Part shown: positions 35,153 to 44,401 of the stretch, one piece after another
Layout: each line of letters opens with the position of its first letter
Numbering within the stretch: the first letter of the stretch is position 1
NCBI GenBank assembly: GCA_002368175.1
Contig: AP018172.1
Location: 8,497,001 to 8,561,000 of the forward strand
From: Calothrix sp. NIES-2098
Lineage (GTDB): Bacteria > Cyanobacteriota > Cyanobacteriia > Cyanobacteriales > Nostocaceae
Length of the DNA: 64,000 bases
Reading direction: 5' to 3'
Made by a program: the position numbers and the translations under genes
Notes under the pieces: model-generated
What the model saw: only the letters and a program-made list of their open reading frames with translations
What the model was told of the DNA's origin: nothing
Databases searched by the model: none

Positions 35153-36355
35153 TTAAACTTTAGTTCTCTTGAAAATTCGGCGTTGACGCTGAGGTTCAGT
35201 CCTAGTTGTTCTTAATGGAACTACATCTGCTTCACTACTCTCTCTTGCTACGCGAATCAGTAACGCAGCTGCTATGAGACTAGCAATCATTGAATTACCA
35301 CCATAACTAAACATGGGTAAGGGTAAGCCAGTAGTTGGTAGCGCACCTGTAGCAACCCCAATATGCAGCAATGATTGTCCTACCATCACAATGGTGATAC
35401 CAATCGCTACTAGGCGAGATACGGGATTTTTCGCCTTGAGCGCCACCATCAATCCTAAAGTGGCAAATAAAGCTAACAAAATTAACAAAACTATACTGCC
35501 AACAAAGCCAAATTCTTCAGCAAATACGGCAAAGATAAAATCAGTGTCTTGAATTGGCAGATAAAACAGTTTTTGTTGCGAAAGCCCAAACCCCGAACCC
35601 CAAGTCCGACCAGAACCTACGGCGAGTAAACTTTGCACTAGTTGGTAGCCATCTCCTGTAGCATCAGCCCAAGGATTCATAAATGACATTACCCGTTTGC
35701 GCTGATACTCTTTGATGCTAATACTCAGTAAAGCTAACAAAACTCCACCAACTGCTGTCCCCCCTAAGTACTTGTAAGGTATTCCCGCTGCTAAAGCGAT
35801 TAGCCAGATAGTTGTGCCGCAAAGTGCTGTTGTACTTAAGTTAGGTTGGGCAATAATTCCCAAAAGTACAAGACCAAAAATTCCCAACCAAGTAAAGCGA
35901 ATCCGCCAACTTAATTTTTCCCATTGGCCAAATACTCGCGCACTTTGCAATACCAAAAAGGGTTTAATCAGTTCTGAGGGTTGAATGGGAATGGGCCCGA
36001 TAGCTATCCAGCGCGCTGCATCAAATGCCTTTTTTCCCATTCCCGGTACAAGGGTAATAAAAATTAAGACTAAAAAAAATATCAAAAACCAATGGGCTAC
36101 TCCCAAAATTTTCTTTAAAGGGAGATGCACAATAATGTTGAATAAAATTAACGACACCAAAACCCACAGCAGTTGACGCTTAAAGTAATACAACCCATCA
36201 TCCTGACGTGCTGCCGCAACGGTATAAGATGCTGAAAACAGCATAATCAAACCGACGAACAGCCAAATCAATGTTAACCAACGCAACAGCCGCGCCTCTA
36301 AAGCCCAGCTGGAGACAGAATTATCAAATATTGGTATCAGGCGGCTCAGATTCAC
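35153..36355 (-). CDS. ftsW: Peptidoglycan glycosyltransferase FtsW (SEDS family)
   Basis: 400 residues, about ten membrane helices. SEDS signatures: PIPIQPSELIKPFLVL, AQPNLSTTAL (with D replaced by N in QPDxG-type motif), SFMNPWADATGDGYQLVQSLLAVGSG, and the C-terminal GLPLPMFSYGGNSMI. FtsW polymerises lipid II at the division site; RodA is the alternative, but the sequence details and GGxxG tail fit FtsW. The start is GTG at 36355; the next Met is beyond the first helix. Confidence 0.9.
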   Translation of the reverse strand: MNLSRLIPIFDNSVSSWALEARLLRWLTLIWLFVGLIMLFSASYTVAAARQDDGLYYFKRQLLWVLVSLILFNIIVHLPLKKILGVAHWFLIFFLVLIFITLVPGMGKKAFDAARWIAIGPIPIQPSELIKPFLVLQSARVFGQWEKLSWRIRFTWLGIFGLVLLGIIAQPNLSTTALCGTTIWLIALAAGIPYKYLGGTAVGGVLLALLSISIKEYQRKRVMSFMNPWADATGDGYQLVQSLLAVGSGRTWGSGFGLSQQKLFYLPIQDTDFIFAVFAEEFGFVGSIVLLILLALFATLGLMVALKAKNPVSRLVAIGITIVMVGQSLLHIGVATGALPTTGLPLPMFSYGGNSMIASLIAAALLIRVARESSEADVVPLRTTRTEPQRQRRIFKRTKV

Positions 36356-36557
36356 AATGGGTATAGGTGTAAGAACTTTTAGATTTTAGTTATGAGAATT
36401 TAAATTTGGGAAGGGGGAAATAGTAATTAGTTTGTATAATATGTGCTAAATAAAAATTCCTACTACCCTAGGACTGATTATTACCAGTTAAAACAGACGA
36501 ATAACCTCTAATTCGTTAGCTGTTTGAATTGTGGATGATGCTCAACGGTATAAACTA

Positions 36558-37574
36558 TCAGGTTTGCTCAATGCAATCAACTGCTTGCACAGCACCGTTA
36601 ATATAAGATGGTACAGATAATTTTTCTCTTAGTTCTGCTTGCTCTAAGAGAAAGCTCACAGTCTGTTCGATACGTAGTAGCTGCTCGTCAAGTAGCGTAT
36701 CTGTGAGATTTTGCACCCCATAACTCTTATAAGCTCTCCTTTCTTGGCGATCGTAGATTCGCTCGAAAGCTAACGCTACCAAAGGTACACCGACGGCGGC
36801 ACATTCGTAAACTGTGTTGTAGCCTGCTCCTCCTACGACAACATCAGCAGCGGCTAAACATTCAATCCCTGGATAATGAGACACCCATAAAGCCTCTGGA
36901 CATTCTCTCGGTAAAGTAGCAGCTAAAATTCTGACTGCACAATCAGGAAATTTTTGCTGTAGATGTAACGCTAACTTGCCAAACAAAGACAATTCTGATT
37001 TTCTTCCGGCTGCACAAACCAGGATAGTTTTGACAGTTTCATCAACTTTGAGGATATGCGATCGCATAGTAATTCTATCGGCTAATTCCCAAGAGTTACG
37101 AATTAACCAGGGTGCTGTATGTTGCACCATAGGTAGATCGCAAAATGGTAGATCTTCTCCTTCACCAGGGACAATCACCTTATCAAAGTTGTCCAGCACA
37201 AAAGACCGTAGTTTTTTAGCAGCTATATAACGTGGCTTAATATCCCGATGAATCAAAATTTGTGGGATATGACGCAAATTGGGTAATATATCTACTAACT
37301 CACCCCCTAAACCTCTGGGGAAAGTATCAATAATTAAGCGATCGTAGGCAGTGTTGCATAATATTTCCCTGACTTGTAAGCAAGTTTCTGAAAAACCTGC
37401 ATTTTCAGGAATTACATAAATAAAACACCCTTCGTTATTTACTTGCTGTGCATAAGGACTATTAGTAATAATTTTCACTTTTCTTTGAGTTGCAGCCAAT
37501 CTACCCAAAGATAAAGCGCGAGTCAGATGTCCCCAACCACCACCCAAGGCGTATATCAACCAAGTTTTAGTCAA
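36558..37574 (-). CDS. MurG-like glycosyltransferase
   Basis: 338 residues, GT-B fold of the GT28-like kind. N-terminal YALGGGWGHLTRALSLG (9-25) resembles the MurG glycine-rich loop; C-terminal VVVGGAGYNTVYECAAVGVPLVALAFERIYDRQ (about 248-280) is the nucleotide-sugar binding region. Not MurG itself: too divergent and lacking its membrane-association patch. It may glycosylate a lipid or cell-wall component. The start is TTG 37574: an in-frame TGA lies two codons upstream and the family N-terminus begins right here. Confidence 0.75.
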   Translation of the reverse strand: MTKTWLIYALGGGWGHLTRALSLGRLAATQRKVKIITNSPYAQQVNNEGCFIYVIPENAGFSETCLQVREILCNTAYDRLIIDTFPRGLGGELVDILPNLRHIPQILIHRDIKPRYIAAKKLRSFVLDNFDKVIVPGEGEDLPFCDLPMVQHTAPWLIRNSWELADRITMRSHILKVDETVKTILVCAAGRKSELSLFGKLALHLQQKFPDCAVRILAATLPRECPEALWVSHYPGIECLAAADVVVGGAGYNTVYECAAVGVPLVALAFERIYDRQERRAYKSYGVQNLTDTLLDEQLLRIEQTVSFLLEQAELREKLSVPSYINGAVQAVDCIEQT

Positions 37575-37668
37575 GATTCAAAAGTCAAGATTCAAAGGTA
37601 ATTAATTATTAGCGATCGCTTATTATCGACTTGTCAAATACATTCATCCAAATGTCAAGTGAATGTTA

Positions 37669-38277
37669 TTAACTGGCTCCCATATTACTTTCAAAATCAG
37701 CATCTCGTTCATCTTCTAAACTTACAGAATCGGCTTCTGTAAAGTCTACATTGCCAGTTTCCCGATCGTAGGAGTAGCGATCGCGCTCATCATAATAATC
37801 GCGTCCCCATCCCGATCGATAATTACCATAATCGGAGTAAAAGGCGTAGTCGTCTTCGTAGGTTTGGTTACAGTCAGGACAGCCTATTCTATCGGTACGT
37901 CCACAACGACGTTTAAACAGGAAGCCTATCATGCGATCGCACTCCCAAGCTGTAGCTGTAAATTCGATCGCGATTTCACAAGTACCAATGGTAATGCGAT
38001 CGCCATTTTTCAGGATACCACCAGTTACTTGTAGACCATTGATTTTAATGTCACTACTAGTATTCTGCTCAGTAATAGTTAATTCTTGGTTTTGCCAGTC
38101 AATCAAAGCATGGTAATCTGCTATTAGATCGTCTGCGATCGCTACTCTAGAAACTCGTTGCCCATTGATTTGCTGAGGCATTTCTTCAAATACTCGCCCA
38201 ATAGCCACTGGAGTTTCTAATAATGGTTCTCGCCGTTCTTCTGTATTTGGATCTATCCAACTTAACTGAATCTGCAA
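37669..38277 (-). CDS. FHA-domain protein with C-terminal four-cysteine cluster
   Basis: 202 residues. FHA domain about 22-105: IGR (26-28), SRVAIADDLIADYHALI, NTSSDIKINGLQ (N-G turn), NGDRITIGTCEIAIEF. Then C113, C125, C133 and C136 (RRCGRTDRIGCPDCNQTY), a possible zinc site, and a Tyr/Asp-rich acidic tail (141-202). FHA domains bind phosphothreonine, so it could read the output of a Ser/Thr kinase. TTG start at 38277 with AGGAGG 10 bases upstream inside the end of the previous gene; 3 bp between genes. Last gene of a three-gene cassette. Confidence 0.78.
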   Translation of the reverse strand: MQIQLSWIDPNTEERREPLLETPVAIGRVFEEMPQQINGQRVSRVAIADDLIADYHALIDWQNQELTITEQNTSSDIKINGLQVTGGILKNGDRITIGTCEIAIEFTATAWECDRMIGFLFKRRCGRTDRIGCPDCNQTYEDDYAFYSDYGNYRSGWGRDYYDERDRYSYDRETGNVDFTEADSVSLEDERDADFESNMGAS

Positions 38278-38280
38278 AGT

Positions 38281-38952
38281 TTATTTTCCTCCTGTTAAAT
38301 TTACAGCATAAGCAAGAGCAGCTTGCTGTTCGCGAGTGAGAATATCAAATCCAAAACAGGTAAATGCAATAGGAGATAATTGAGATTTAGTAGAGAAAAC
38401 TGTTGCTGCTGATGCTTTTATTAAAGATATTTTTCCTGCTTTAACTTTTACCTGATAAACAGACTTTTTATCAGGAGTTTCTATTTCATAACCATCATTA
38501 CGTGTCTTAATTCGATAAACTTCTTTTTTAGCAGTATTTTCTAACTTATAATCACCATCATTCTGCCGTCTAAAAATATATAAATCTTTGCTTTGATTGA
38601 CATCCTTTAGCTTCCAATAGCCTTTTTCAGTTACTACATAGCCTAAGACTTTATCGGCAGCATTCTTAATTTTAATTTTTCCAGGTTTATCTGCTTTAAT
38701 TCTTGCTAACTCTTGATTTTTCCCATCAACTAATTTAGCACCATCTACTTCTTGCTTTAGAGAAAATAAGTCAGTACCTCCCTCAGTCTTAAATTTTATT
38801 TTCTCTTGCTTTGCGGCAACATTAGTAGCAGCTGGTGTATTTTGAGAAACAGTTTGATTTAAGACTTCCTTTCCAGATTTACCGCTACCACAGCCAATCA
38901 TAGTAGCGATTAACAATAATGCCAGCAAACTACGAAAAATAACTAATTTCAT
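38281..38952 (-). CDS. Predicted lipoprotein, middle gene of FHA cassette
   Basis: 223 residues. Signal peptide and lipobox MIGC with C21. The mature part has repeated beta-hairpin-like units of about 20 residues (LKQEVDGAKLVDGKNQELAR; KIKNAADKVLGYVVTEKGYW; YKLENTAKKEVYRIKTRNDG), rich in Lys and short turns. Unknown family. It is 8 bp after the membrane-protein gene and 3 bp before the FHA gene, so the three are almost certainly one operon. Confidence 0.72.
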   Translation of the reverse strand: MKLVIFRSLLALLLIATMIGCGSGKSGKEVLNQTVSQNTPAATNVAAKQEKIKFKTEGGTDLFSLKQEVDGAKLVDGKNQELARIKADKPGKIKIKNAADKVLGYVVTEKGYWKLKDVNQSKDLYIFRRQNDGDYKLENTAKKEVYRIKTRNDGYEIETPDKKSVYQVKVKAGKISLIKASAATVFSTKSQLSPIAFTCFGFDILTREQQAALAYAVNLTGGK

Positions 38953-38960
38953 ATTTTTGT

Positions 38961-39860
38961 TTATTTAGAAAGGATTTTTGCTAAATTTAGTACTTGATAA
39001 AGACTGAGGAACATCATAGTAATTGTTTGATAAATTTCTCCTGAATTATCTGCTACTTGTGGAGCCATTCTCACGGACATATGCATAGCTTTTTCTGTCA
39101 CCTTTAAACCTCTCAGATAAGATAAGTTAGGAAGCTTGACAGCATTGCTGACTTCATTTTGCAAAATCTTCACTGCTCCATAGCGGCGTTGGGGATAGTT
39201 TAAAGTTAAAAATACATCTAATCCCACAGCATTAGTTTTTGATTTATACTTGCTTTTGCCACTACTGCCACGTTTCCAACCATATTGAGTTTTAGATAAT
39301 TCAGTAGCAGTTAGTAAAAAGTGAGATTTATCTAAAAACTGTCCTTCTAATTTCAACCATTCGTGTTGATATTTATCTATCTTCCATTGTGGTTTGCGAG
39401 GATGAATTATAGTTTGTTTATATTCTTGACTAACTGTACTTTTAAAAGATAAATTTAATTCAATTTCGCCAGATTCATCTATATCCCTAGCTAACATTTG
39501 CACAACTCGCTGAGTTACTTCATAGCGATAATTGACAATATTTAATTTGCTAAACTGGATTTTTTTAAATAATTCATAAATTAGCAGAATTGTTAAAACA
39601 AAAATTCCTAGAACTAGCAGAATTATTGCCAAACCTAATACTGTGGTTTCAACCTTTAAAACAGATAAAACAACAGTTAATACAAATGAGCCAAGAATTG
39701 CTAAAAAATATTGGAGCGCTCGTTTACCATGTTTACTTTGCTGTAGCTCTGCAAGGCGATCGAGTTCTGCTATTTCCTGCAAATCAGCCATTAAATTTTT
39801 AACTGTTGCTTTTGCTGTATAAATTTGATTTTTTCTTAATTTTTGAAGGTCTATCAGCAT
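38961..39860 (-). CDS. Two-helix membrane protein, first gene of FHA cassette
   Basis: 299 residues. An N-terminal helical stretch (1-47), two adjacent membrane helices (about 50-70 and 74-97), and a large cytoplasmic or lumenal C-terminal domain of mixed composition (YEVTQRVVQMLARDIDESGEIELNLSFKSTV). No enzyme motif seen and no family recognised. ATG at 39860. Its promoter is in the AT-rich gap up to 40048 shared with a divergent GT4 gene. Confidence 0.7.
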   Translation of the reverse strand: MLIDLQKLRKNQIYTAKATVKNLMADLQEIAELDRLAELQQSKHGKRALQYFLAILGSFVLTVVLSVLKVETTVLGLAIILLVLGIFVLTILLIYELFKKIQFSKLNIVNYRYEVTQRVVQMLARDIDESGEIELNLSFKSTVSQEYKQTIIHPRKPQWKIDKYQHEWLKLEGQFLDKSHFLLTATELSKTQYGWKRGSSGKSKYKSKTNAVGLDVFLTLNYPQRRYGAVKILQNEVSNAVKLPNLSYLRGLKVTEKAMHMSVRMAPQVADNSGEIYQTITMMFLSLYQVLNLAKILSK

Positions 39861-40048
39861 TTTATAAAAACTCCATAAATCCGGTGTAAATAAAAATTTA
39901 CCCTGTAAGTTATAACAACATATAAGTTTATTAATTTTATTTAAGTTACGATTAAAATCAATTTTGTATGAATATACACAACCTTTTATAAGGTAGCCGT
40001 CAGTATACCAAACACAAAATTAAGTGTCAACGAAATTTATATACGTTA

Positions 40049-41239
40049 ATGACCAAATCAAAAATTGCTTATATCGCCTTTGATACCGTTCCTGCACCGA
40101 AGGGAGCTGCAATTCATATTGCAGCTTTTTCTATTGCTTTGGCAGCAGTGTTTGAAGATATCCAGTTAGTAACAGTTTCTCCGACAATCACAGGTTTAAA
40201 TTCCTATGAAATTTATCCGCAAGTTATGCAAACAGCATTACCTGCTATCGGCGATACTTTAATTCAAAGAGTTTTATATTTTCGTCATTTACTTATAGCA
40301 TGGTTGCAAAATCGGAGATTTGAGGTAATACATATTCGTTCGATTTACGAAGGCTTTCCCATCGCCTTGAATAAACATAAATATTGCGATCGCCTAATTT
40401 TTGAAGTTAATGGTTTACCTTCAATCGAGTTGAAATATCGCTATCCTGCTGTTGCTGAAGATAGAGAACTGCTGCATAAATTGCACTCTCAAGAACAAAT
40501 TTGTCTAGAAGCAGCCGATTTAATTGTCACCCCCAGCAGTATTACAAGCGAATATTTGCAAAATCGAGGGATACCTGCAAATCAAATTCGCATAATTCCC
40601 AACGGCGTAGATTTAAAAGTCTTTACAAATGGCCAAGCACAATTGACAAATAACGAATTACAAATCATCTATTTTGGTACGCTTTCACCTTGGCAAGGTG
40701 TAAATCTCGCAGTAGAAGCTTTAGCCTTGCTAAACCGAGAGTTTTCTGCTTGTCTCACAATAATTGGACAAGCTAGAGACTATCAAATTCAAGCAATCAA
40801 GCAGCTAGCCCTGAAGCTGGGAGTGGCTGAGAAGCTAAGTATCTTAGCATCAATGTCTCAAACGCAACTGGTTGAGCATATCCATGCTTGTGATGTAATT
40901 TTGGCACCATTGACGCCCAACGATCGCAATTTAGTTCAAGGTTGTTGTCCGCTGAAGATTTTAGAAGGCATGGCAACAGGAATACCTGTAATTGCTAGCG
41001 ATTTACCAGTAGTTAGGGAATTAGGAGAAGATGGAGTACATTTTTTGTTAGTCAAGCCAGGTTCAGCCAAGTCTATTAAAGATGCCGTGTTACGCTTGCA
41101 AAATGACCAAGAACTAGCAAAAAAACTAGCAATCAATGCCCGCCAGCGAATTGAGGAGTATTATACTTGGCAGCGTGCAGGGGAAGCCTTAATTAATGCC
41201 TATACAGAATTAGGAATCAAGCGGTCAATTAAAGTTTGA
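40049..41239 (+). CDS. GT4-family glycosyltransferase
   Basis: 396 residues, two Rossmann lobes. N-terminal FDTVPAPKGAAIHI, then the middle NGVDLKVF, the donor-binding lobe IIYFGTLSPWQGVNLAVEAL, and the EX7E-like region KILEGMATGIPVIASDLPVVRE. Sugar and acceptor unknown; probably polysaccharide or glycolipid synthesis. Its last 40 bases overlap the end of the convergent GT4 gene. Confidence 0.88.
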   Translation: MTKSKIAYIAFDTVPAPKGAAIHIAAFSIALAAVFEDIQLVTVSPTITGLNSYEIYPQVMQTALPAIGDTLIQRVLYFRHLLIAWLQNRRFEVIHIRSIYEGFPIALNKHKYCDRLIFEVNGLPSIELKYRYPAVAEDRELLHKLHSQEQICLEAADLIVTPSSITSEYLQNRGIPANQIRIIPNGVDLKVFTNGQAQLTNNELQIIYFGTLSPWQGVNLAVEALALLNREFSACLTIIGQARDYQIQAIKQLALKLGVAEKLSILASMSQTQLVEHIHACDVILAPLTPNDRNLVQGCCPLKILEGMATGIPVIASDLPVVRELGEDGVHFLLVKPGSAKSIKDAVLRLQNDQELAKKLAINARQRIEEYYTWQRAGEALINAYTELGIKRSIKV

Positions 41240-42378
41240 AGTTGCAACTTTTCTTGAGCTAAGGAGTATTCTAAGAGAATGCGATCGCTTGCAGCTTGGC
41301 TAATGCGATTTTTGTCCTCTCTTGTCATCGCCAAAAATTCCAGCACCGCATCACCCAGTTTGTGCAGATGAGAACGAGGTAATACAAAGCCATTTTTACC
41401 ATGTGAAATCACTTCTGGAATACCACCCGCATCACTGGCGATACAGCAACAACCACAAGCCATTGCTTCTAATAAAGCATTTGGCATTCCTTCCCACAGT
41501 GAAGGCTGGAGGTAAACATCACACAACCGCAGATGTTCAGCCACAGCTTCAGGATTGGGTAAATGTCCAGTAATAATTATCCTCTGGGCATTTTCGGGCT
41601 GATGAGTTTTGTATAATTGCAGCACAGATTCTTGAGATGCCCTTACCTCACCAATAATTAACAAGCAAGCAGGACGCACTTGCCGAACAGTTGTCAAAGC
41701 ATTCAATAGAAACTGCTGCCCTTTTTTCTCTCGCAGTTCCCCACAAAATCCTAGTACCACCTCATCTGAAGCAATTCCTAAAGACTCCCTAGTAATTTCT
41801 TCCCTCCTCCCTTGAGATTTGGGGTTCTGCGGTGAAAATATTCCTGTATCAACTACATTTTTCAATACCAACACATCATCCTGCCCACTAAGTAGCTGAA
41901 TTTTGCGAGACATATCAGCACTTACCGCTGTAATTACATTGGTGTGTTGTAGCGTCCACTGCAAGCGGGCAAAATCTCCCGGCGGAAACATTTCGCGGTC
42001 AATATCATTACCACGGGCGCTAACTGTGCTTGGTAATCCTTGAAGCCCAGCAAACCAGGTAGCTAGAAAACCGCTGGGAAACAAATAATGACCCCAAACA
42101 GCATCATAAGCATGAGAAGAGTGTAACCAATCCAGAACATTCAAAGTATGGGGCATTGTCATATCCCAATGACGATATAACCCTATCCGATAAATGCGAG
42201 TCTTTGTTTCTCTACTTTCTGGTGGTAAAACTTCACCTGGCTGTAAATAGCGACTCCAGGTGACAACATCAATTTCTATACCCATTTGCGAGAGTGTCCC
42301 AACCAATCGTGTTGCACTCCTAGCCAAACCACCCAAATCTGGCGCAAATCTTTCTGTAATGAAAAGTAGGCGTGTCAT
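41200..42378 (-). CDS. GT4-family glycosyltransferase
   Basis: 392 residues from ATG 42378 (MTRLLFITERFAPDLGGLAR). The open frame runs up to 42543 but that extension covers the apc terminator and part of apcC, so the internal ATG is used. Motifs: SARGNDID, VVDTGIFSP, LGFCGELREKKGQQFLLNAL, LLEAMACGCCCIASDAGGIPE (EX7E). Convergent with another GT4 gene and overlapping it by 40 bp. It may receive read-through from the phycobilisome operon, though a good terminator separates them. Confidence 0.88.
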   Translation of the reverse strand: MTRLLFITERFAPDLGGLARSATRLVGTLSQMGIEIDVVTWSRYLQPGEVLPPESRETKTRIYRIGLYRHWDMTMPHTLNVLDWLHSSHAYDAVWGHYLFPSGFLATWFAGLQGLPSTVSARGNDIDREMFPPGDFARLQWTLQHTNVITAVSADMSRKIQLLSGQDDVLVLKNVVDTGIFSPQNPKSQGRREEITRESLGIASDEVVLGFCGELREKKGQQFLLNALTTVRQVRPACLLIIGEVRASQESVLQLYKTHQPENAQRIIITGHLPNPEAVAEHLRLCDVYLQPSLWEGMPNALLEAMACGCCCIASDAGGIPEVISHGKNGFVLPRSHLHKLGDAVLEFLAMTREDKNRISQAASDRILLEYSLAQEKLQLQTLIDRLIPNSV

Positions 42379-42411
42379 AAATTGGGGCTGGGACAAATGA
42401 AAAACAACAAA

Positions 42412-42435
42412 AAAGAGGCCTAACTCGACCTCTTT
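42412..42435 (-). terminator. Intrinsic terminator of the apc operon
   Basis: On the minus strand AAAGAGG (42429-42435), a 10-base loop, CCTCTTT (42412-42418), then TTTGTTGTTTTT. A perfect 7-bp stem with a T-rich tail 44 bp after apcC. Confidence 0.85.
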
Positions 42436-42478
42436 ATAACTCCCTACAATAATGTTGCGTATATAGTAATTACAGCAA

Positions 42479-42685
42479 TTACAGCAACCCAGTGTTAGTA
42501 CCTTGCTTACCAGTTGCCAATTCAACTTTAACGATTTTGCCACCCATTTTCATAATGCGTTGCTGTTCGCGGAACCAGTTCTCGAAGGGCACTAACTTGG
42601 TGAAGTAGGTATTTTGCAGTTCGCGTTGGGTGCGAATTCGGGTTTGACTGGGTACACAAGCAGTAACTTTAAACAACCGGGCCAT
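42479..42685 (-). CDS. apcC: Allophycocyanin core-linker ApcC (Lc 7.8)
   Basis: 68 residues: MARLFKVTACVPSQTRIRTQ at the N-terminus, then RELQNTYFTKLVPFENWFREQQRI, the CpcD/ApcC linker fold. It caps terminal allophycocyanin trimers in the phycobilisome core. AGGAGA is 7 bases before the ATG. A 239-bp gap with a 13-bp inverted repeat separates it from apcB. Confidence 0.96.
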   Translation of the reverse strand: MARLFKVTACVPSQTRIRTQRELQNTYFTKLVPFENWFREQQRIMKMGGKIVKVELATGKQGTNTGLL

Positions 42686-42775
42686 CTTAGATTCTCCTGT
42701 AGTAATTGTGAAAACTTTTTTATTTCAAAAAAGGGGAGTGTTTTTTAAGGCAATTCTTTAATTAATCACTGCAAA

Positions 42776-42881
42776 GTCTGGAAATCAAGCGTCAATACTA
42801 GACCGCTAACACTCATCATAATTGATTATTTCAACTAGGCAAGCGATAGAACGCTCTAACACTCACAATTGATTTCCAGAC
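42776..42881 (-). promoter_or_regulatory. Long stem-loop between apcB and apcC
   Basis: GTCTGGAAATCAA (42776-42788) and its perfect complement (42869-42881) enclose about 80 bases, within which CTAACACTCA occurs twice (near 42807 and 42856). In apc operons the apcC message is usually less abundant than apcAB; a hairpin here could stop or stabilise the upstream transcript. No T-run follows, so processing or stability is more likely than classic termination. Confidence 0.6.
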
Positions 42882-42924
42882 CTTAATCAAGCTGCACCTA
42901 AATTATCTAAGTGCAAACTAACTC

Positions 42925-43413
42925 TTAGCTTAAGCCAGAGGAGATGTAGTCTAGGTAAACGCCCATTTCTTTACCAGCATCAGAACCTACCAAGCTAGCG
43001 GTTACTTCTTTGATAGCTTGGATAGCTTGTACGGTAGAGCTTACGGGAACGCCCAAGGAGTTATAGGTTTCCTTCAAGCCATTGAGTACGCGCTCATCTA
43101 GGATGGAAGGATCGCCAGCTAACATAGCGTAGGTAGCGTAGCGGAGGTAGTAATCCAAGTCGCGGATACAAGCAGCATAGCGACGGGTGGTGTACATGTT
43201 ACCACCGGGACGGGTAACGTCAGAGTACAACAAGGATTTTGCTACAGCTTCTTTAACGATCGCAGCAGCATTAGCGCTGATGGTGCTAGCAGCACGTACG
43301 CGCAAGTCGCCAGTTGCGAAGTAGCCTTTGAGCTTTTCTAAAGCAGCAGAGTCGAGATATTTACCTTGAACGTCTGCGGAGTTAATGACAGCGGTAATTG
43401 CGTCTTGAGCCAT
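42925..43413 (-). CDS. apcB: Allophycocyanin beta subunit
   Basis: 162 residues. The phycocyanobilin attachment cysteine is C82 in RRYAACIRDLDYYLRYATYA; N72, normally gamma-N-methylated, is present in GGNMY. Globin-like fold along the whole length. With ApcA it forms the core trimers. 66 bp after apcA on the same strand, ATG at 43413 preceded by AAAGGAATTTAC. Confidence 0.98.
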   Translation of the reverse strand: MAQDAITAVINSADVQGKYLDSAALEKLKGYFATGDLRVRAASTISANAAAIVKEAVAKSLLYSDVTRPGGNMYTTRRYAACIRDLDYYLRYATYAMLAGDPSILDERVLNGLKETYNSLGVPVSSTVQAIQAIKEVTASLVGSDAGKEMGVYLDYISSGLS

Positions 43414-43479
43414 TATTGTAAATTCCTTTTTTCCAACAGTATTGCAATACTTCGGTATTAGCAGCGAAATCGCTTCAAC

Positions 43480-43965
43480 CTAGGATAGGGCACCGACTAC
43501 GTAGTCGAAGTAAGAACCAGCTTCAGCAGCGTCTTCAGCAGACAGCAAGGAAGCAGCGCCACTCTTTAGACCACGGATACCTTCAGTAATACCGTCAATA
43601 GGAGTACCCAAAGACTTGTACATTTCACGAGCACCGATCACACCGATTTCTTCGATGGGGGTAACATCGCCAGATACGATTCCGTAGGTAACTAGACGCA
43701 GGTAGTAATCCAAGTCGCGTAAGCAAGTAGCAGTCAATTCCTGACCGTAAGCATTACCACCAGGAGATACAACATCAGGACGCTTTTGGAACACTTGTTC
43801 GCCAGCTTGCTTAACCAGACGCTCGCGGTTTTCGGTCAAAATTTGAGCAATCCGCAGACGGCGCTCACCACCACTAACAAAGGTCTTGATCCGATCTAAC
43901 TCACCAGGGCTGAGATAGCGGGCTTCTGCATCAGCATTCACGATGGACTTCGTGACGATACTCAT
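43480..43965 (-). CDS. apcA: Allophycocyanin alpha subunit
   Basis: 161 residues. Chromophore cysteine C81 in TATCLRDLDYYLRLVTYG; N-terminal MSIVTKSIVNADAEARYLSP matches ApcA rather than the ApcD or ApcF variants. Strong AGGAATCC just before ATG 43965. Separated from apcE by a 436-bp gap, so it probably also has its own strong promoter. Confidence 0.98.
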   Translation of the reverse strand: MSIVTKSIVNADAEARYLSPGELDRIKTFVSGGERRLRIAQILTENRERLVKQAGEQVFQKRPDVVSPGGNAYGQELTATCLRDLDYYLRLVTYGIVSGDVTPIEEIGVIGAREMYKSLGTPIDGITEGIRGLKSGAASLLSAEDAAEAGSYFDYVVGALS

Positions 43966-44401
43966 TAATGGATTCCTCCAACTACGAATGAAACCAGAAT
44001 TTGATTAAACTGGTGCGACTTTGATTTTGGATAACGGTAGCTAGTTTTTTTTCGTTTTTCTTGCTACTTAGCACTTGACAAAATGCCATTGCTAGTGTTT
44101 CACGAATTGCTTGAGTCAATATCAAGTACACAAGCTTTTAAAATTTCGCTACCTTCCGCAAAACATTCTCCGGCATTCTGTTGAGCATTTATGACTGCTC
44201 TTAACAGTTTGTAATATTTTTTTTCAGATTCACGTCAATTTTTGCAATCTGAACGCCATATTACGCAAAGTTAAGCAAGCAAGTGCTGAGTCAGCCTTTT
44301 CACCCAGCACTCAGCACTAAATCTGGTCAAGAGTCTAAAACTTTAAACTCTTGACCTATGACTGTCGACTATTGACTAACTCTCTCGTTAGTTGCCTACG
44401 C
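43966..44401. other. apcE-apcA intergenic region with GTCAAGAGT hairpin
   Basis: 436 bp. GGTCAAGAGT (44325-44334) and ACTCTTGACC (44347-44356) form a perfect 10-bp stem with a 12-base loop, just downstream of the apcE stop; ACTAAC/GTTAGT (near 44374-44391) forms a second small stem. Neither has a T-run. The stretch nearer apcA should carry the apcA promoter; no exact boxes assigned. Confidence 0.55.

Noticed and set aside
42379..42543. N-terminal extension of the minus-strand GT4 gene
   Set aside because: It covers the apc operon terminator and the apcC end; the conserved GT4 start is at 42378.
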